NCBI RefSeq assembly: GCF_017744095.1
Contig: NZ_JAGHQX010000001.1
Span: 558,001 to 622,000, forward strand
Length of the DNA stretch: 64,000 nucleotides
Direction: 5' to 3'
Source of the DNA: Shimia sp. R10_1
Lineage (GTDB): Bacteria; Pseudomonadota; Alphaproteobacteria; Rhodobacterales; Rhodobacteraceae
Position numbers and translations under genes: made by a program. Below, one piece after another: positions 43,790 to 52,633 of this stretch. The notes under the pieces were generated by a model, which had not been told where the DNA came from, made no database searches, and saw only the letters and a list, made by a program, of their open reading frames with translations. Positions within the stretch are counted from its first letter, which is position 1; each line of letters opens with the position of its first letter.

Positions 43790-45100
43790 ATGTCGATGAA
43801 CCTGCTCTACGCCAATGATCGCAAGGGCATATATCCCGAGAGTTGGTACGCCGCCACGGCCACGCCCCCCCCTCCATTTGCTTCGCTAAAAGGCGAAATC
43901 CGCGCCGATGTCTGTGTGATTGGCGGAGGCTTTACCGGACTATCAACCGCGCTGCACCTCGCAGAAATGGGCCGCAAAGTCGTGCTCCTGGAAGCCCACC
44001 GCGTTGGATTTGGAGCATCTGGACGCAATGGCGGACAGCTCGGCAGCGGCCAGCGCATGGAACAAGACAGCTTAGAACGTCTGGTGGGTTCAGACGACGC
44101 ACACAAGCTTTGGAACCTGGCCGAAGAGGCCAAAACGCTGGTGAAAACACGCATCACCCAACACGAGATTGCCTGCCACTATCAGCCCGGCATCGCGCAT
44201 GCTTGCTTCTCGGACCGCGAGGTTAAGACAGAGCATAACTACGTGTCGCACCTGCAAGAAAAATACAATCATAACGAGATTAAGCCGCTTGACCGCGACG
44301 CCATGCAAGCGCTCTGCCCATCGCCGAAATATGTGGGCGGCTCGCTTGATATGAGCGCAGGCCATCTGCACCCGCTCGCCTTTGCATTTGGCCTCGCCAA
44401 AGCCGCCGCATCTGCGGGTGCCACCCTTCATGAAACAAGCGAAGTCACAAAAATAAACCGCGGCCCCCAGATCACTGTCCAGACCCAAGAAGGCAAAGTC
44501 ATCGCAGATCAATTGGTTCTGGCCTGCAATGGCTATCTCGGCGGGTTGGAGCCCAAAGTTGCCAGCCGTGTGATGCCCATAAATAATTTTATCGTTGCAA
44601 CAGAACCCCTTGGCGCGCATGCGGCAGAGGTGCTGACACAGGACATAGCGGTGGCGGACAGCAAATTCGTGGTCAACTACTTCCGACTGAGCCATGATAA
44701 GCGTCTGCTGTTTGGTGGTGGCGAAAGTTATGGCTACCGTTTTCCTGCCGATATTGCGGCCACCGTACGCAAACCCATGGAGGAGATCTTCCCCCTTCTG
44801 AAAGACGTGCGCATCGACCACGCCTGGGGCGGCACGCTTGCGATCACCATGAAACGCATGCCGTATTTGCGGCAACTGGCACCAAATATCCTCACCGCAT
44901 CCGGCTATAGCGGCCACGGTGTCGGAACAGCGACACACGCCGGACAATTGATAGCCCTCGCTTTGGCGGGGCAAAGCGAAGGGTTTGACACCATGGCCCG
45001 CGTGCCCGCCACGCCCTTCCCCGGAGGCCCGCGCCTGCGCAGCCCCCTGCTCGCGCTTGCGATGACCTGGTACGCCTTGCGCGATCGCCTCGGCATATAG
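43790..45100 (+). CDS. puuB: FAD-dependent amine oxidase (PuuB/DadA-like)
   Basis: 436 residues. The N-terminal dinucleotide fold ADVCVIGGGFTGLSTALHLAEMGRKVVLLEA is the GxGxxG-type FAD site, followed by GFGASGRNGGQLGSGQRMEQDSLERL, the motif shared by PuuB and other GlyOx/DadA oxidases. The C-terminal half includes RLSHDKRLLFGGGESYGYR, WGGTLAITMKRMPYLRQL and YSGHGVGTATHAGQLIA, closing the flavin site. In the Puu pathway this enzyme oxidises gamma-glutamylputrescine to gamma-glutamyl-aminobutyraldehyde with H2O2. Cytoplasmic. The aldehyde dehydrogenase PuuC is not in the window. Start ATG 43790 was chosen over a longer upstream frame without homology. Confidence 0.87.
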   Translation: MSMNLLYANDRKGIYPESWYAATATPPPPFASLKGEIRADVCVIGGGFTGLSTALHLAEMGRKVVLLEAHRVGFGASGRNGGQLGSGQRMEQDSLERLVGSDDAHKLWNLAEEAKTLVKTRITQHEIACHYQPGIAHACFSDREVKTEHNYVSHLQEKYNHNEIKPLDRDAMQALCPSPKYVGGSLDMSAGHLHPLAFAFGLAKAAASAGATLHETSEVTKINRGPQITVQTQEGKVIADQLVLACNGYLGGLEPKVASRVMPINNFIVATEPLGAHAAEVLTQDIAVADSKFVVNYFRLSHDKRLLFGGGESYGYRFPADIAATVRKPMEEIFPLLKDVRIDHAWGGTLAITMKRMPYLRQLAPNILTASGYSGHGVGTATHAGQLIALALAGQSEGFDTMARVPATPFPGGPRLRSPLLALAMTWYALRDRLGI

Positions 45101-45216
45101 CCGCGCACCACGGTCCCTGTCATCAAATGATCACATGCTGACAGTGCGTTTTCGCTGGCTTGGTCCTCAGCATTGTTTTATATTTTTGAAAACCGGACTT
45201 AAGAAAGTTGAAAACT

Positions 45217-46434
45217 ATGACATTGCCACCCAATGTTTATGACGCTGAGCCCATTCCAGACTCCGCACGTGCAGAGATCGAGCGCCTGCTGCAAACCGGG
45301 GATCTGTTCCGGTATACAGCGGCTGAGAACGCCCCAGTTGCTCTGCTCGAAGCAGAATTTGCCGAACTGCTGGGCAGCAAATACGCACTCGCAGTGTCTT
45401 CCTGCTCGGCGGCGCTTTTCTTATCTCTGAAAGCCCTCGATCTGCCACGTGATGCCCGCGTGCTCCTTCCCGGCTTTACTTTTGCGGCTGTTCCCTCCTC
45501 GGTGGTGCATGCCGACTGCATCCCAGTGCTCTGTGAAGTGGGTGACAACTACCGCATTGATCTGGCAGACTTTGAGGCCAAACTGGATGGCACCATCTCT
45601 GCCGTCATCATCAGCCACATGCGTGGCCACACCTCTGATATGGACGCGATCATGGCCCTGTGTGAGGCGCGCAATATCCCGGTGATCGAAGACGCGGCCC
45701 ACAGCCTTGGCACCACTTGGCATGGTCGCAACATCGGCACAATTGGCCGGGTTGGCTGCTTCTCCTTCCAATCCTACAAGCTCGTGAACTCTGGCGAAGG
45801 CGGTATCATGGTGTCCGACGACGCCGATCTGATTGCCCGAGCTGTGATCATGTCCGGTGCCTATGAGCACAACTGGAAAAAACACAAAGCGCGTGAAGGT
45901 GACAACACAGGTGAGTTGGCCGAAGCCTTTGGCCGCTGGCAGAACCAACTGCCGCTCTACAACCTGCGCCTGTCCAACCTCGCTGCCGCGATCATTCGTC
46001 CGCAACTGAATGAAGTGCCCCGCCGCGTGCGTGATGGCCGCGCCAACCACGACTATGTGGCGGGTCTGCTGAATGCCTCCCCATGGCTGCAGGTCCCTGA
46101 AAAGCTTGCACCGGAAGAGCGCGCGCCGGATTCCATCCAGTTCAATCTGGAGGGCATGAGCAACGATGAAATTCTAGCCTTCCAGGAAGCGGCCAATGCG
46201 CGCGGCGTGAAAGTGCAAGTGTTTGGACAATCCACCGACAATGCGCGCGCCTATTGGAACTGGCAGTTCATGCCGGAAATGCCAGAGCTGCCGCAAACCC
46301 GCGCCATGCTGATGTCTGCCTGTGACGTGCGTTTGCCCGCCCGTCTGAAGACAGAAGAGCTGGACGTGATTGCAGGCGCGCTGACTGGCGCAGCACAGGA
46401 TGTGATGGGCAATCTACGCGCGTTTGGCACCTGA
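45217..46434 (+). CDS. DegT/DnrJ/EryC1/StrS-family aminotransferase
   Basis: 405 residues, PLP-dependent sugar or keto-sugar aminotransferase family. The start has DLFRYTAAENAPVALLEAEFAELLGSKYALAVSSCSAALFLSLKALDLP (substrate and PLP phosphate site), then LLPGFTFAAVPSSVVHADCIPV; the internal aldimine lysine is in FSFQSYKLVNSGEGG and the Asp in IPVIEDAAHSLGTTW. These enzymes aminate NDP-ketosugars or related intermediates, but no sugar-nucleotide genes are nearby, so its substrate is unknown. ATG 45217 is taken as start; a TTG three codons earlier is possible. Follows the puu-like genes with a 116-base gap. Confidence 0.86.
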   Translation: MTLPPNVYDAEPIPDSARAEIERLLQTGDLFRYTAAENAPVALLEAEFAELLGSKYALAVSSCSAALFLSLKALDLPRDARVLLPGFTFAAVPSSVVHADCIPVLCEVGDNYRIDLADFEAKLDGTISAVIISHMRGHTSDMDAIMALCEARNIPVIEDAAHSLGTTWHGRNIGTIGRVGCFSFQSYKLVNSGEGGIMVSDDADLIARAVIMSGAYEHNWKKHKAREGDNTGELAEAFGRWQNQLPLYNLRLSNLAAAIIRPQLNEVPRRVRDGRANHDYVAGLLNASPWLQVPEKLAPEERAPDSIQFNLEGMSNDEILAFQEAANARGVKVQVFGQSTDNARAYWNWQFMPEMPELPQTRAMLMSACDVRLPARLKTEELDVIAGALTGAAQDVMGNLRAFGT

Positions 46435-46457
46435 TCTGCGTAGCAAAGCGACTTTAG

Positions 46458-46488
46458 AAAGAGCGGGCACAATGTCCGCTCTTTTTGT
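46458..46488 (+). terminator. Intrinsic terminator after the DegT-type gene
   Basis: 9-bp perfect stem AAAGAGCGG/CCGCTCTTT (extendable by a G-T and a C-G pair) with TTGTTT following. Confidence 0.92.
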
Positions 46489-46524
46489 TTGCGCATTCAA
46501 AGACGCTGCACACGCGCCCTACAA

Positions 46525-47235
46525 CTACTTCAAAACAAACGGTTGGCGCATCCAACTGCGTAGAGCTGCCGTAACGGCGCCGGGGTTCTCCAGAACTGGC
46601 AGGTGCCCAGCCTCCGGTATGACCTCTAGTTTAGCATAGGGGATAAGCTCCGCCATAAAGCTATGCCGCTTGACCGGGGTCAAACCATCGTGTTCGCCAC
46701 ACAGCACAAGCGCCGGGCATTTGCATTTACGCAAAACGCTTTGCTGGTCGCGCCGGCGCTGTAGGGCGCGCGCCTGCCGCACAAACACGTCTGCCCCCAA
46801 TGTCAGGCCCATCTCTTTAACCTGCTTCAGCACCTCAGTACGTGCGACGCCCGGCGCAAGATACTCAGGGCGCATGAAATCACTCAGCACTTCCTCAAGC
46901 CGCCCGGCACGTGCGCCAACAATCCAAGGTTCATAAGCAGCCGCACTGGTTGGGGATTCCGCCAGTGGATTTGTGTCCATCAAGGCAACACGCGTGACCC
47001 GCTCCGGCGCTTTGCGCAGGATCTCCATGGCCACAATGCCCCCCATGCTCAGCCCCACCAAAGCAAACTTCGCAGGCAACACGGGCAAGAGCGCCGAGGC
47101 AATCTCGCTGATCCGTTCCCCTTGGGTGATCGGCGCCACCATCACTGCGTGATCTTGAGACAAGTCCGAAATCTGATGCGCATAGAGCCGCGCATCACAC
47201 ATCATTCCCGGCAACAGCACAATCGGCTCTTGCAT
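46525..47235 (-). CDS. Alpha/beta hydrolase
   Basis: 236 residues, cytoplasmic alpha/beta-hydrolase fold. Nucleophile Ser in FALVGLSMGGIVAMEIL; Asp probably in LCGEHDGLTPVKRH and His in IPEAGHLPVLENP. The N-terminal LLPGMMCDARLY replaces the usual HGxG oxyanion motif. Substrate unknown; members include esterases and enol-lactone hydrolases. ATG 47235 is preceded by AGGGGGC; an ATG at 47286 would add 17 residues. It is the last gene of a minus-strand group of three hydrolases and a VOC protein. Confidence 0.85.
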   Translation of the reverse strand: MQEPIVLLPGMMCDARLYAHQISDLSQDHAVMVAPITQGERISEIASALLPVLPAKFALVGLSMGGIVAMEILRKAPERVTRVALMDTNPLAESPTSAAAYEPWIVGARAGRLEEVLSDFMRPEYLAPGVARTEVLKQVKEMGLTLGADVFVRQARALQRRRDQQSVLRKCKCPALVLCGEHDGLTPVKRHSFMAELIPYAKLEVIPEAGHLPVLENPGAVTAALRSWMRQPFVLK

Positions 47236-47300
47236 TCCTGCCCCCTGCTCTTCTTTTTGTTGCGTGCAAATGTGCCAAAGCGGCACCGTAGGTCAAGCGC

Positions 47301-47744
47301 TCAATACCCTCCCCAGCGGAATGCGCCCTCTTTGGACAATTCCGAAAACGGGTTGTGGGCAATTTCCCACACATGGCCATCCAGATCAGCAAAATACCCG
47401 ATGTAGCCACCCCAGAAGACCTCTCCAGCAGGGCGAAGGATGCGCCCTCCCGCCGTTTCCGCCGCAGCCAACAGTGGTGCAACTTCATCTTTGCTGCGCA
47501 CATTATGCGCCAATGTGATGCCGGAGAACCCGCCAATCGCCTCCTCAGGGATCCCCAAATCCTCTGCCAGGCCACTGCGCGGGTAGAGCCCTAGGGTTTG
47601 CCCCAAAAGGTTGAAAGCAATAACACCTTCATTCCCAGGCTCTCGTTCCCAGCCAAGCGCTTCATAAAACGCGGCCGAAGCCTCCAGATCCTTCACGGCC
47701 AGCGTGATCAAACTCACCCGTGGTGCCATCTTTGGATTGGTCAT
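47301..47744 (-). CDS. VOC-family (glyoxalase-like) protein
   Basis: 147 residues with one or two VOC modules: RVSLITLAVKDLEASAAFYEALGWE, then FSGITLAHNVRSKDEVAPLLAAAETAGGRILRPAGEVFWGGYIGYFADLDGHVWEIAHNPF. WGGYIGYFADLDGHxWE is typical of the small dioxygenase-like/resistance-type VOC branch. Metal residues are Glu in WEIAHNP and His in the strand before it. Starts MTNPKMAP behind a weak ribosome site, eight bases after the preceding hydrolase gene stop. Substrate unknown. Confidence 0.82.
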   Translation of the reverse strand: MTNPKMAPRVSLITLAVKDLEASAAFYEALGWEREPGNEGVIAFNLLGQTLGLYPRSGLAEDLGIPEEAIGGFSGITLAHNVRSKDEVAPLLAAAETAGGRILRPAGEVFWGGYIGYFADLDGHVWEIAHNPFSELSKEGAFRWGGY

Positions 47745-47752
47745 ATCTTCAC

Positions 47753-48736
47753 CTACAAATCGTTGATAAAATTCACGAAAGCTTCCACCGTGCGCGCAGT
47801 CTCGCCAGGAGACATGATGTCCCCCGCAATCACATGCGCGTCGGGATCGGCATCTGCCCCCAGACTTTGCGCCGCCACAACAACGTCACCGCCCCAACGC
47901 GCAGCAATCGCCCTTGTTTTCCTTGGATCCACCACCGTGTCGTCATCAGAAAACCAGAACAAGGCCGGCGTGATCACGCCCGAATAATCCTTGCCAACAA
48001 CCTCTTTGACCAGCGCCGCCATCTGCAATACTGCGGTGGTCGGATAGTGTGTCGTCCAGTAAGTTGCCTGCGCTTCGTTCGCAGGTGCAAACGAACGCTC
48101 TTTGCCAGCCAGAAAAGGCACCCAATGACGTGCAGCGGGCCAGGTTAGCAATCCAGCAACGGAGGAATTGATCCCAAAATTTGGCGCAACAAAAATCATG
48201 GCTTTGACCTGCGCCATCACGTCGCTTTGGTCTGCCATACCTGCCACCAAAGTGCCGCCTGTGGAGGTTGAAATCACCACAACCTCCTCTCCGACCCGCC
48301 GCGCCACGATAAGCGCCTCCGCCAGATCATTGGCCCAGTCCTGCACCGTCGCCGCATCCAGCGCCGCACCATCGCGGCCATGGCCAGCAAGCCGCGTGTA
48401 GACCAGATTGGCCCCAAGCGCCGCAGCCACCTGATCTGGCACCGGACGGATCTCCTCAGAGGTTGCTGAAAACCCATGCACATAAAGGATGCTCAATGGT
48501 GTGGGCACACCAGTGTCCCCGTGCCAAACAACCCGCTTTTGCACACCCGGGGTCAGATCATCAAATTGCGCCTCGCTTGCCGCAAAATGCGCGTCCACAT
48601 CCGCCCCTACATCGGCATCTGTGATCTGCGGAGTGAGCGAGATCTGCTCGTAGGGCCCAAGGAAATAGAGCGCCGCTCCAATCAAGATCAGACACAGCAG
48701 AACACGCCACAAGATCCGCCCAAATCGGCGCATCAC
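47753..48736 (-). CDS. Alpha/beta hydrolase with N-terminal membrane anchor
   Basis: 327 residues. The first 30 (MMRRFGRILWRVLLCLILIGAALYFLG) form one strong hydrophobic helix flanked by Arg, an uncleaved anchor or signal. The hydrolase fold follows with LSILYVHGFSATSEEIRP (oxyanion HG), LAGHGRDG, VVISTSTGGTLV holding the nucleophile Ser in the STSTGG variant of GxSxG, FSDDDTVVD with the acid, and DPDAHVIAG with a His. Substrate unknown. Its start overlaps the upstream hydrolase stop by four bases. Confidence 0.82.
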   Translation of the reverse strand: MMRRFGRILWRVLLCLILIGAALYFLGPYEQISLTPQITDADVGADVDAHFAASEAQFDDLTPGVQKRVVWHGDTGVPTPLSILYVHGFSATSEEIRPVPDQVAAALGANLVYTRLAGHGRDGAALDAATVQDWANDLAEALIVARRVGEEVVVISTSTGGTLVAGMADQSDVMAQVKAMIFVAPNFGINSSVAGLLTWPAARHWVPFLAGKERSFAPANEAQATYWTTHYPTTAVLQMAALVKEVVGKDYSGVITPALFWFSDDDTVVDPRKTRAIAARWGGDVVVAAQSLGADADPDAHVIAGDIMSPGETARTVEAFVNFINDL

Positions 48737-49491
48737 CCCTGCGTCGGTGCCGCCAGCACCTCCTCCACCTTCGCTTCAATCAGCTTCAGGCAAGCCTCAT
48801 CAGAAAACCGATGGTCCTTGCCCTTGACCATTAATAGCTGAATGTCTGCGCCCTCGGCGTGATCCAACAAGCGATAGGCCACATCCGCGCGCACGGCCTC
48901 ATCTTCGGTGCCTTGCAAAAACCGCGTCGGGAAAGGCAGGTCCAATTCCGAACGCAACACCAGACGGCTGCGCCCGTCTTCGATCATGCGTTTGGTGACG
49001 ATGTAGGGATCCATATAATCTGACGGCAGCTCCACATGCCCCACGCGCTCAAGTTCGGCTTTCTGCGCGTCAGAAAACCCAGCCCAATAGCTGTCTTCGG
49101 TGAAATCCGGCGCAGCGGCGATGGTCACCATCCCATGAATGCGGTCCGGACAGGCTTTGGCCAAGAGCAGCGCCTGCCACCCGCCCATCGAAGAACCAAC
49201 AATCACCAAAGGCCCCTCGATCAGCGCATCCAGCGTGGCCAGTGTGTCCTCATGCCAGTCACCAATGCAGCCCTCTTCAAATGTGCCGCTACTTTCGCCG
49301 TGGCCCGAATAATCAAACCGCAGAAAGCTCTGCCCGCGCGCCTTGGCCCAAGCCTCCAGATGCACCGCCTTGGTGCCTTCCATGTCAGATTTCAGCCCCC
49401 CCAGAAACACCACTGTCGGCCCAGTGCCTTCGGTCTTGTGGTAGGCAATACGGCGGCCCTGCGGGCTGTCAAAAAAATGCGTGGTGCTCAT
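48733..49491 (-). CDS. Alpha/beta hydrolase
   Basis: 252 residues with classic blocks: VVFLGGLKSDMEGTKAVHLEAWAKARGQSFLRFDYSGHGESSG, the nucleophile elbow VIVGSSMGGWQALLLA, acid in FLQGTEDEAVRADVAY and His in VKGKDHRFSDEACL. It resembles palmitoyl-protein thioesterase ABHD10-like enzymes (MGGW, DYSGHGxSxG). Cytoplasmic. Start 49491 is preceded by GAGGAT and gives MSTTHFFDSPQGRRIAYHK; a long leftward frame upstream is an artefact crossing into the thrS region. Coupled to the membrane-anchored hydrolase by overlap. Confidence 0.87.
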   Translation of the reverse strand: MSTTHFFDSPQGRRIAYHKTEGTGPTVVFLGGLKSDMEGTKAVHLEAWAKARGQSFLRFDYSGHGESSGTFEEGCIGDWHEDTLATLDALIEGPLVIVGSSMGGWQALLLAKACPDRIHGMVTIAAAPDFTEDSYWAGFSDAQKAELERVGHVELPSDYMDPYIVTKRMIEDGRSRLVLRSELDLPFPTRFLQGTEDEAVRADVAYRLLDHAEGADIQLLMVKGKDHRFSDEACLKLIEAKVEEVLAAPTQG

Positions 49492-49647
49492 CGGGATCCT
49501 CTTAAGGTTTTCGCAAACATTACCGTTGCAAATCGCGGCTGTTAACCCCGCTTGACTTGGTCTGCCGCAAAGTCCATGAAAGCGACGAACCATATACCCG
49601 CAACCGGGCGTTCCGTGGGCGCCAAACTGACGAGGAGCTAGAAGCCA

Positions 49648-51597
49648 ATGGCTGATATTTCTCTTACATTTCCTGATGGTAACGCGCGATCTTACAACGC
49701 AGGCATCACCCCTGCCGAAGTCGCGAGCTCCATCTCTACATCGCTTGGCAAAAAAGCGATTTCTGCCACTGTGGATGGCAAACACTGGGATATGCAATGG
49801 CCGATTGAGGCAGATGCCTCCATCGCGATCAACACCATCAAAGACAATGACGCAGAAGCGCTGGAGCTGATCCGGCACGACTGCGCGCACGTCATGGCGC
49901 GCGCTGTGCAAGAAATCTGGCCCGATGTGAAAGTCACCATCGGCCCGGTGATCGAGCACGGCTGGTACTATGACTTTGATCGCGAAGAGCCATTCACACC
50001 CGAAGATCTCGGCCTCATCGAAAAGAAGATGAAAGAGATCATCAACAAGCGCGAGCCTGTGACCACCGAAGTTTGGGAGCGCGACCGCGCCATCAAGCAT
50101 TACACCTCCAACAATGAGCCCTACAAAGTAGAGCTGATTGAGAGCATCCCCGGTGATGAACCGCTGCGCATGTATTGGCACGGCCACTGGCAGGATCTCT
50201 GCCGCGGGCCGCACCTTCAGCACACCGGTCAAATCCCGGCAGACGCGTTCAAACTGATGAGCGTGGCCGGGGCTTACTGGCGTGGCGACTCCGATCGCGC
50301 GATGTTGCAGCGTATCTATGGCGTGGCCTTCAAGAACAAAGAAGACCTCAAAGCGCACCTGCACATGCTCGAAGAGGCCGAAAAGCGCGATCACCGCCGT
50401 CTGGGCCGCGAGATGGATCTCTTCCACATGCAGGAAGAAGCACCCGGCCAGATTTTCTGGCACCCCAATGGCTGGCGCATCTACACCACGCTGCAAGACT
50501 ACATGCGCCGCATGCAGAACCGCGATGGCTATCAGGAGGTCAACACGCCTCAGGTGGTGGATCGCAAACTCTGGGAAGCCTCCGGTCACTGGGACAAATA
50601 TCAGGAAAACATGTTCATCGTCGAAGTGGACGAGGATCATGCCCGCGAGAAAGCAATCAACGCGCTGAAGCCCATGAACTGCCCCTGCCACGTGCAGGTG
50701 TTCAATCAGGGCCTTAAGTCTTATCGCGATCTGCCGCTGCGCCTTGCCGAGTTTGGATCCTGTAACCGCTATGAACCGTCAGGAGCGCTGCACGGCATCA
50801 TGCGTGTGCGTGGCTTTACACAGGATGATGGGCACATCTTCTGTGGCATGGATCAGATCGAATCCGAAACCAAGAAGTTCATCTCCTTCCTGGCCAAAGT
50901 CTATGCGGATCTCGGCTTTGAAAGCTGGACAGTAAAGCTTTCAACACGCCCAGAGCAGCGCCTAGGCAGCGATGAGACATGGGACATTCTTGAAACCTCT
51001 TTGGGCGACGCCTGTAAAGCGGCCGGCTATGATTTTGAGATCCTGCCCGGCGAAGGGGCGTTTTATGGTCCAAAGCTGGAGTTCACGCTGACCGACGCAA
51101 TCGGCCGAAACTGGCAGTGCGGCACATTGCAGGTGGACACCAATATGCCGGAGCGCCTTGGGGCGACCTATATCGGTCAGGATGGCGCAAAACATATGCC
51201 CGTCATGCTGCACCGTGCAACGCTCGGCTCCTTTGAGCGCTTCATCGGCATTCTGATCGAAGAGCACGCCGGCAAGCTGCCCTTCTGGCTCGCCCCACGT
51301 CAGGTGGTTGTGGCTGCGATTGTGTCAGATGCGGATGACTACTGCCTTGAAGTTGTCGAGGCGCTGCGCGCAGCAGGTGTTCAGGCCGAAGCGGATCTGC
51401 GCAACGAAAAGATCAACTACAAGGTCCGTGAGCACTCTGTTGGCAAAGTGCCTGTGATCCTCGCGATCGGTAAGAAAGAAGTCGAAGAACGCACAGTGTC
51501 GACCCGTCGTCTGGGCGAAAAGCAAAGCAAAGTGCAGGCGCTCGACGAAATCGTCGCACAACTCGCAGCAGAGGCGACACCGCCCGACATGCAGTAA
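49648..51597 (+). CDS. thrS: Threonyl-tRNA synthetase
   Basis: 649 residues, full-length class II ThrRS. An N-terminal TGS domain (1-65, [16 protein letters not shown]) and an editing domain with [16 protein letters not shown] and [10 protein letters not shown] precede the catalytic core: [12 protein letters not shown] carries the Zn cysteine, [35 protein letters not shown] is motif 2, and the C-terminal anticodon domain begins [22 protein letters not shown] is a good ribosome site. Unlinked to other tRNA genes; stops in a strong terminator. Confidence 0.97.
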   Translation: MADISLTFPDGNARSYNAGITPAEVASSISTSLGKKAISATVDGKHWDMQWPIEADASIAINTIKDNDAEALELIRHDCAHVMARAVQEIWPDVKVTIGPVIEHGWYYDFDREEPFTPEDLGLIEKKMKEIINKREPVTTEVWERDRAIKHYTSNNEPYKVELIESIPGDEPLRMYWHGHWQDLCRGPHLQHTGQIPADAFKLMSVAGAYWRGDSDRAMLQRIYGVAFKNKEDLKAHLHMLEEAEKRDHRRLGREMDLFHMQEEAPGQIFWHPNGWRIYTTLQDYMRRMQNRDGYQEVNTPQVVDRKLWEASGHWDKYQENMFIVEVDEDHAREKAINALKPMNCPCHVQVFNQGLKSYRDLPLRLAEFGSCNRYEPSGALHGIMRVRGFTQDDGHIFCGMDQIESETKKFISFLAKVYADLGFESWTVKLSTRPEQRLGSDETWDILETSLGDACKAAGYDFEILPGEGAFYGPKLEFTLTDAIGRNWQCGTLQVDTNMPERLGATYIGQDGAKHMPVMLHRATLGSFERFIGILIEEHAGKLPFWLAPRQVVVAAIVSDADDYCLEVVEALRAAGVQAEADLRNEKINYKVREHSVGKVPVILAIGKKEVEERTVSTRRLGEKQSKVQALDEIVAQLAAEATPPDMQ

Positions 51598-51617
51598 GTT
51601 GAAACAATCTAACCTTG

Positions 51618-51648
51618 AATGCGGCGCCCCGGGTGCCGCATTTTTTTT
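51618..51648 (+). terminator. Intrinsic terminator of thrS
   Basis: A long stem AATGCGGC/GCCGCATT (51618-51625 with 51635-51642) with inner GCCC/GGGT pairing and eight T residues. Confidence 0.92.
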
Positions 51649-52046
51649 GAAAACAGCATTGCGCGCCAATTGCACTGCCAAAACTGTAACAATTCAGCTG
51701 TTGTCAGCCTTGGCCCGCGCCTCTTCCTCCAAACAGACGCCAACCGCATTGTAACATTTGCCCCCAGCACCGCCAAAAGTCACACGCGTTCCCATCGTGG
51801 AATTTACGCGCAAGCACGCAAACCTTCTTCCCTGCTCCCTGAAGTTCCCCCAGCGTTCATAGGGGATTCACCAACACTTACAGTTCTTTGCCCCCTGTGT
51901 CGCACGAGTGTTACACCCGATAACATCGCCGTGGCACACAGCCGTGTGATTGGTAAGTGACCCCCACGACGACCTATGTTTTACTCATGCCAAGGCGCAA
52001 ACGCAGCGTTTGGCCGAATTGAATGTATCAAAAGGGAAGAGATACG
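51649..52046 (+). promoter_or_regulatory. 398-base intergenic region upstream of the bufferin operon
   Basis: Contains no gene I can support. The 3' part holds the promoter of bufA: TTGGTA (51950-51955) and TATGTT (51974-51979) could be a weak -35/-10 pair with an 18-base spacer. Whether a copper- or ECF-type element is present cannot be decided by eye. Ribosome site AAGGGAAGAG precedes bufA. Confidence 0.4.
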
Positions 52047-52352
52047 ATGTCCACGACCGTAAAAACTCTCGCCGTTGCAGGCGCCGTCGCAGCAGCTCTG
52101 AGCGCGCATGCAACCACCGCAACCGCAGCTGAAAAAGAGAAATGCTACGGTGTGTCCCTGGCTGGCCAGAACGACTGCGCCGCTGGCCCTGGCACAACCT
52201 GCGCCGGCACCTCCACCGTAGACTACCAAGGCAACGCCTGGAAGCTAGTCGATGCTGGCACCTGTGTCGACATGGAACTGCCTGCACTGGCAGACGGCAC
52301 ACCACGTGTTGGCTCTCTGGAAGTTCTGGAACGCGACCTGCCTGCGAGCTAA
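52047..52352 (+). CDS. bufA: Bufferin-type precursor peptide (DUF2282, BufA1-like)
   Basis: 101 residues. Signal peptide about 1-27 ([19 protein letters not shown]) leading to [20 protein letters not shown]. The DUF2282 domain has four cysteines, Cys33, Cys44, Cys52 and Cys73, in KCYG, NDC, TTCAG and AGTC. In described bufferins these precursor peptides are modified by an MNIO enzyme (some Cys converted to thiooxazole-type groups), exported, and chelate copper or other metals in the periplasm. The presence of the modification genes immediately downstream supports this. The ATG at 52047 lies behind AAGGGAAGAGA. Named by context; the chemistry of this peptide is not shown. Confidence 0.88.
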   Translation: MSTTVKTLAVAGAVAAALSAHATTATAAEKEKCYGVSLAGQNDCAAGPGTTCAGTSTVDYQGNAWKLVDAGTCVDMELPALADGTPRVGSLEVLERDLPAS

Positions 52353-52366
52353 GCCATAGTTTTCTC

Positions 52367-52397
52367 GTGCAAAGCCCGGCAAGCTTGGGCTTTGCAC
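52367..52397 (+). repeat. Perfect hairpin between bufA and bufB
   Basis: An 11-bp perfect inverted repeat GTGCAAAGCCC/GGGCTTTGCAC with a 9-base loop, 14 bases after the bufA stop. No T tract follows, so it likely stabilises the bufA mRNA end or is an inefficient attenuator, explaining why peptide could be made in excess over enzymes. Confidence 0.7.
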
Positions 52398-52633
52398 CCC
52401 ATTCCGTAGATTGGGGATCTGAAAACTGCCATACTGCATCAGACGCACCTCTCAGATCGGTTTCGGATGCAGTATCATGGACCAAAGCAATGGCGTATTT
52501 TGCCACTTCTTTTCTAATACCGTTTGTTATGCCAATCGCTGGCGATGCACATCCCAGCCGAAAGCCACCACTCCGCAAAGACCCGCACTGAGAATTTGCT
52601 CCACAACACCTGACACAAGAATACGGTGACGCG
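52398..52633 (+). other. Non-coding gap between bufA hairpin and bufB
   Basis: 236 bases with no supported gene. A 50-codon open frame (52477-52629) is too weak to call: no ribosome site and unremarkable composition. It could hold an internal promoter for bufBC-doxX. Confidence 0.4.

Noticed and set aside
51619-51960. Open frame of 113 codons after thrS, considered as a gene
   Set aside because: It overlaps the thrS terminator, has no ribosome site, and its translation is low-complexity basic and Cys-rich without family similarity.
52477-52629. 50-codon open frame between bufA and bufB, considered as a second precursor peptide
   Set aside because: No signal peptide, no ribosome site, and composition typical of a random frame; DUF2282 features absent.
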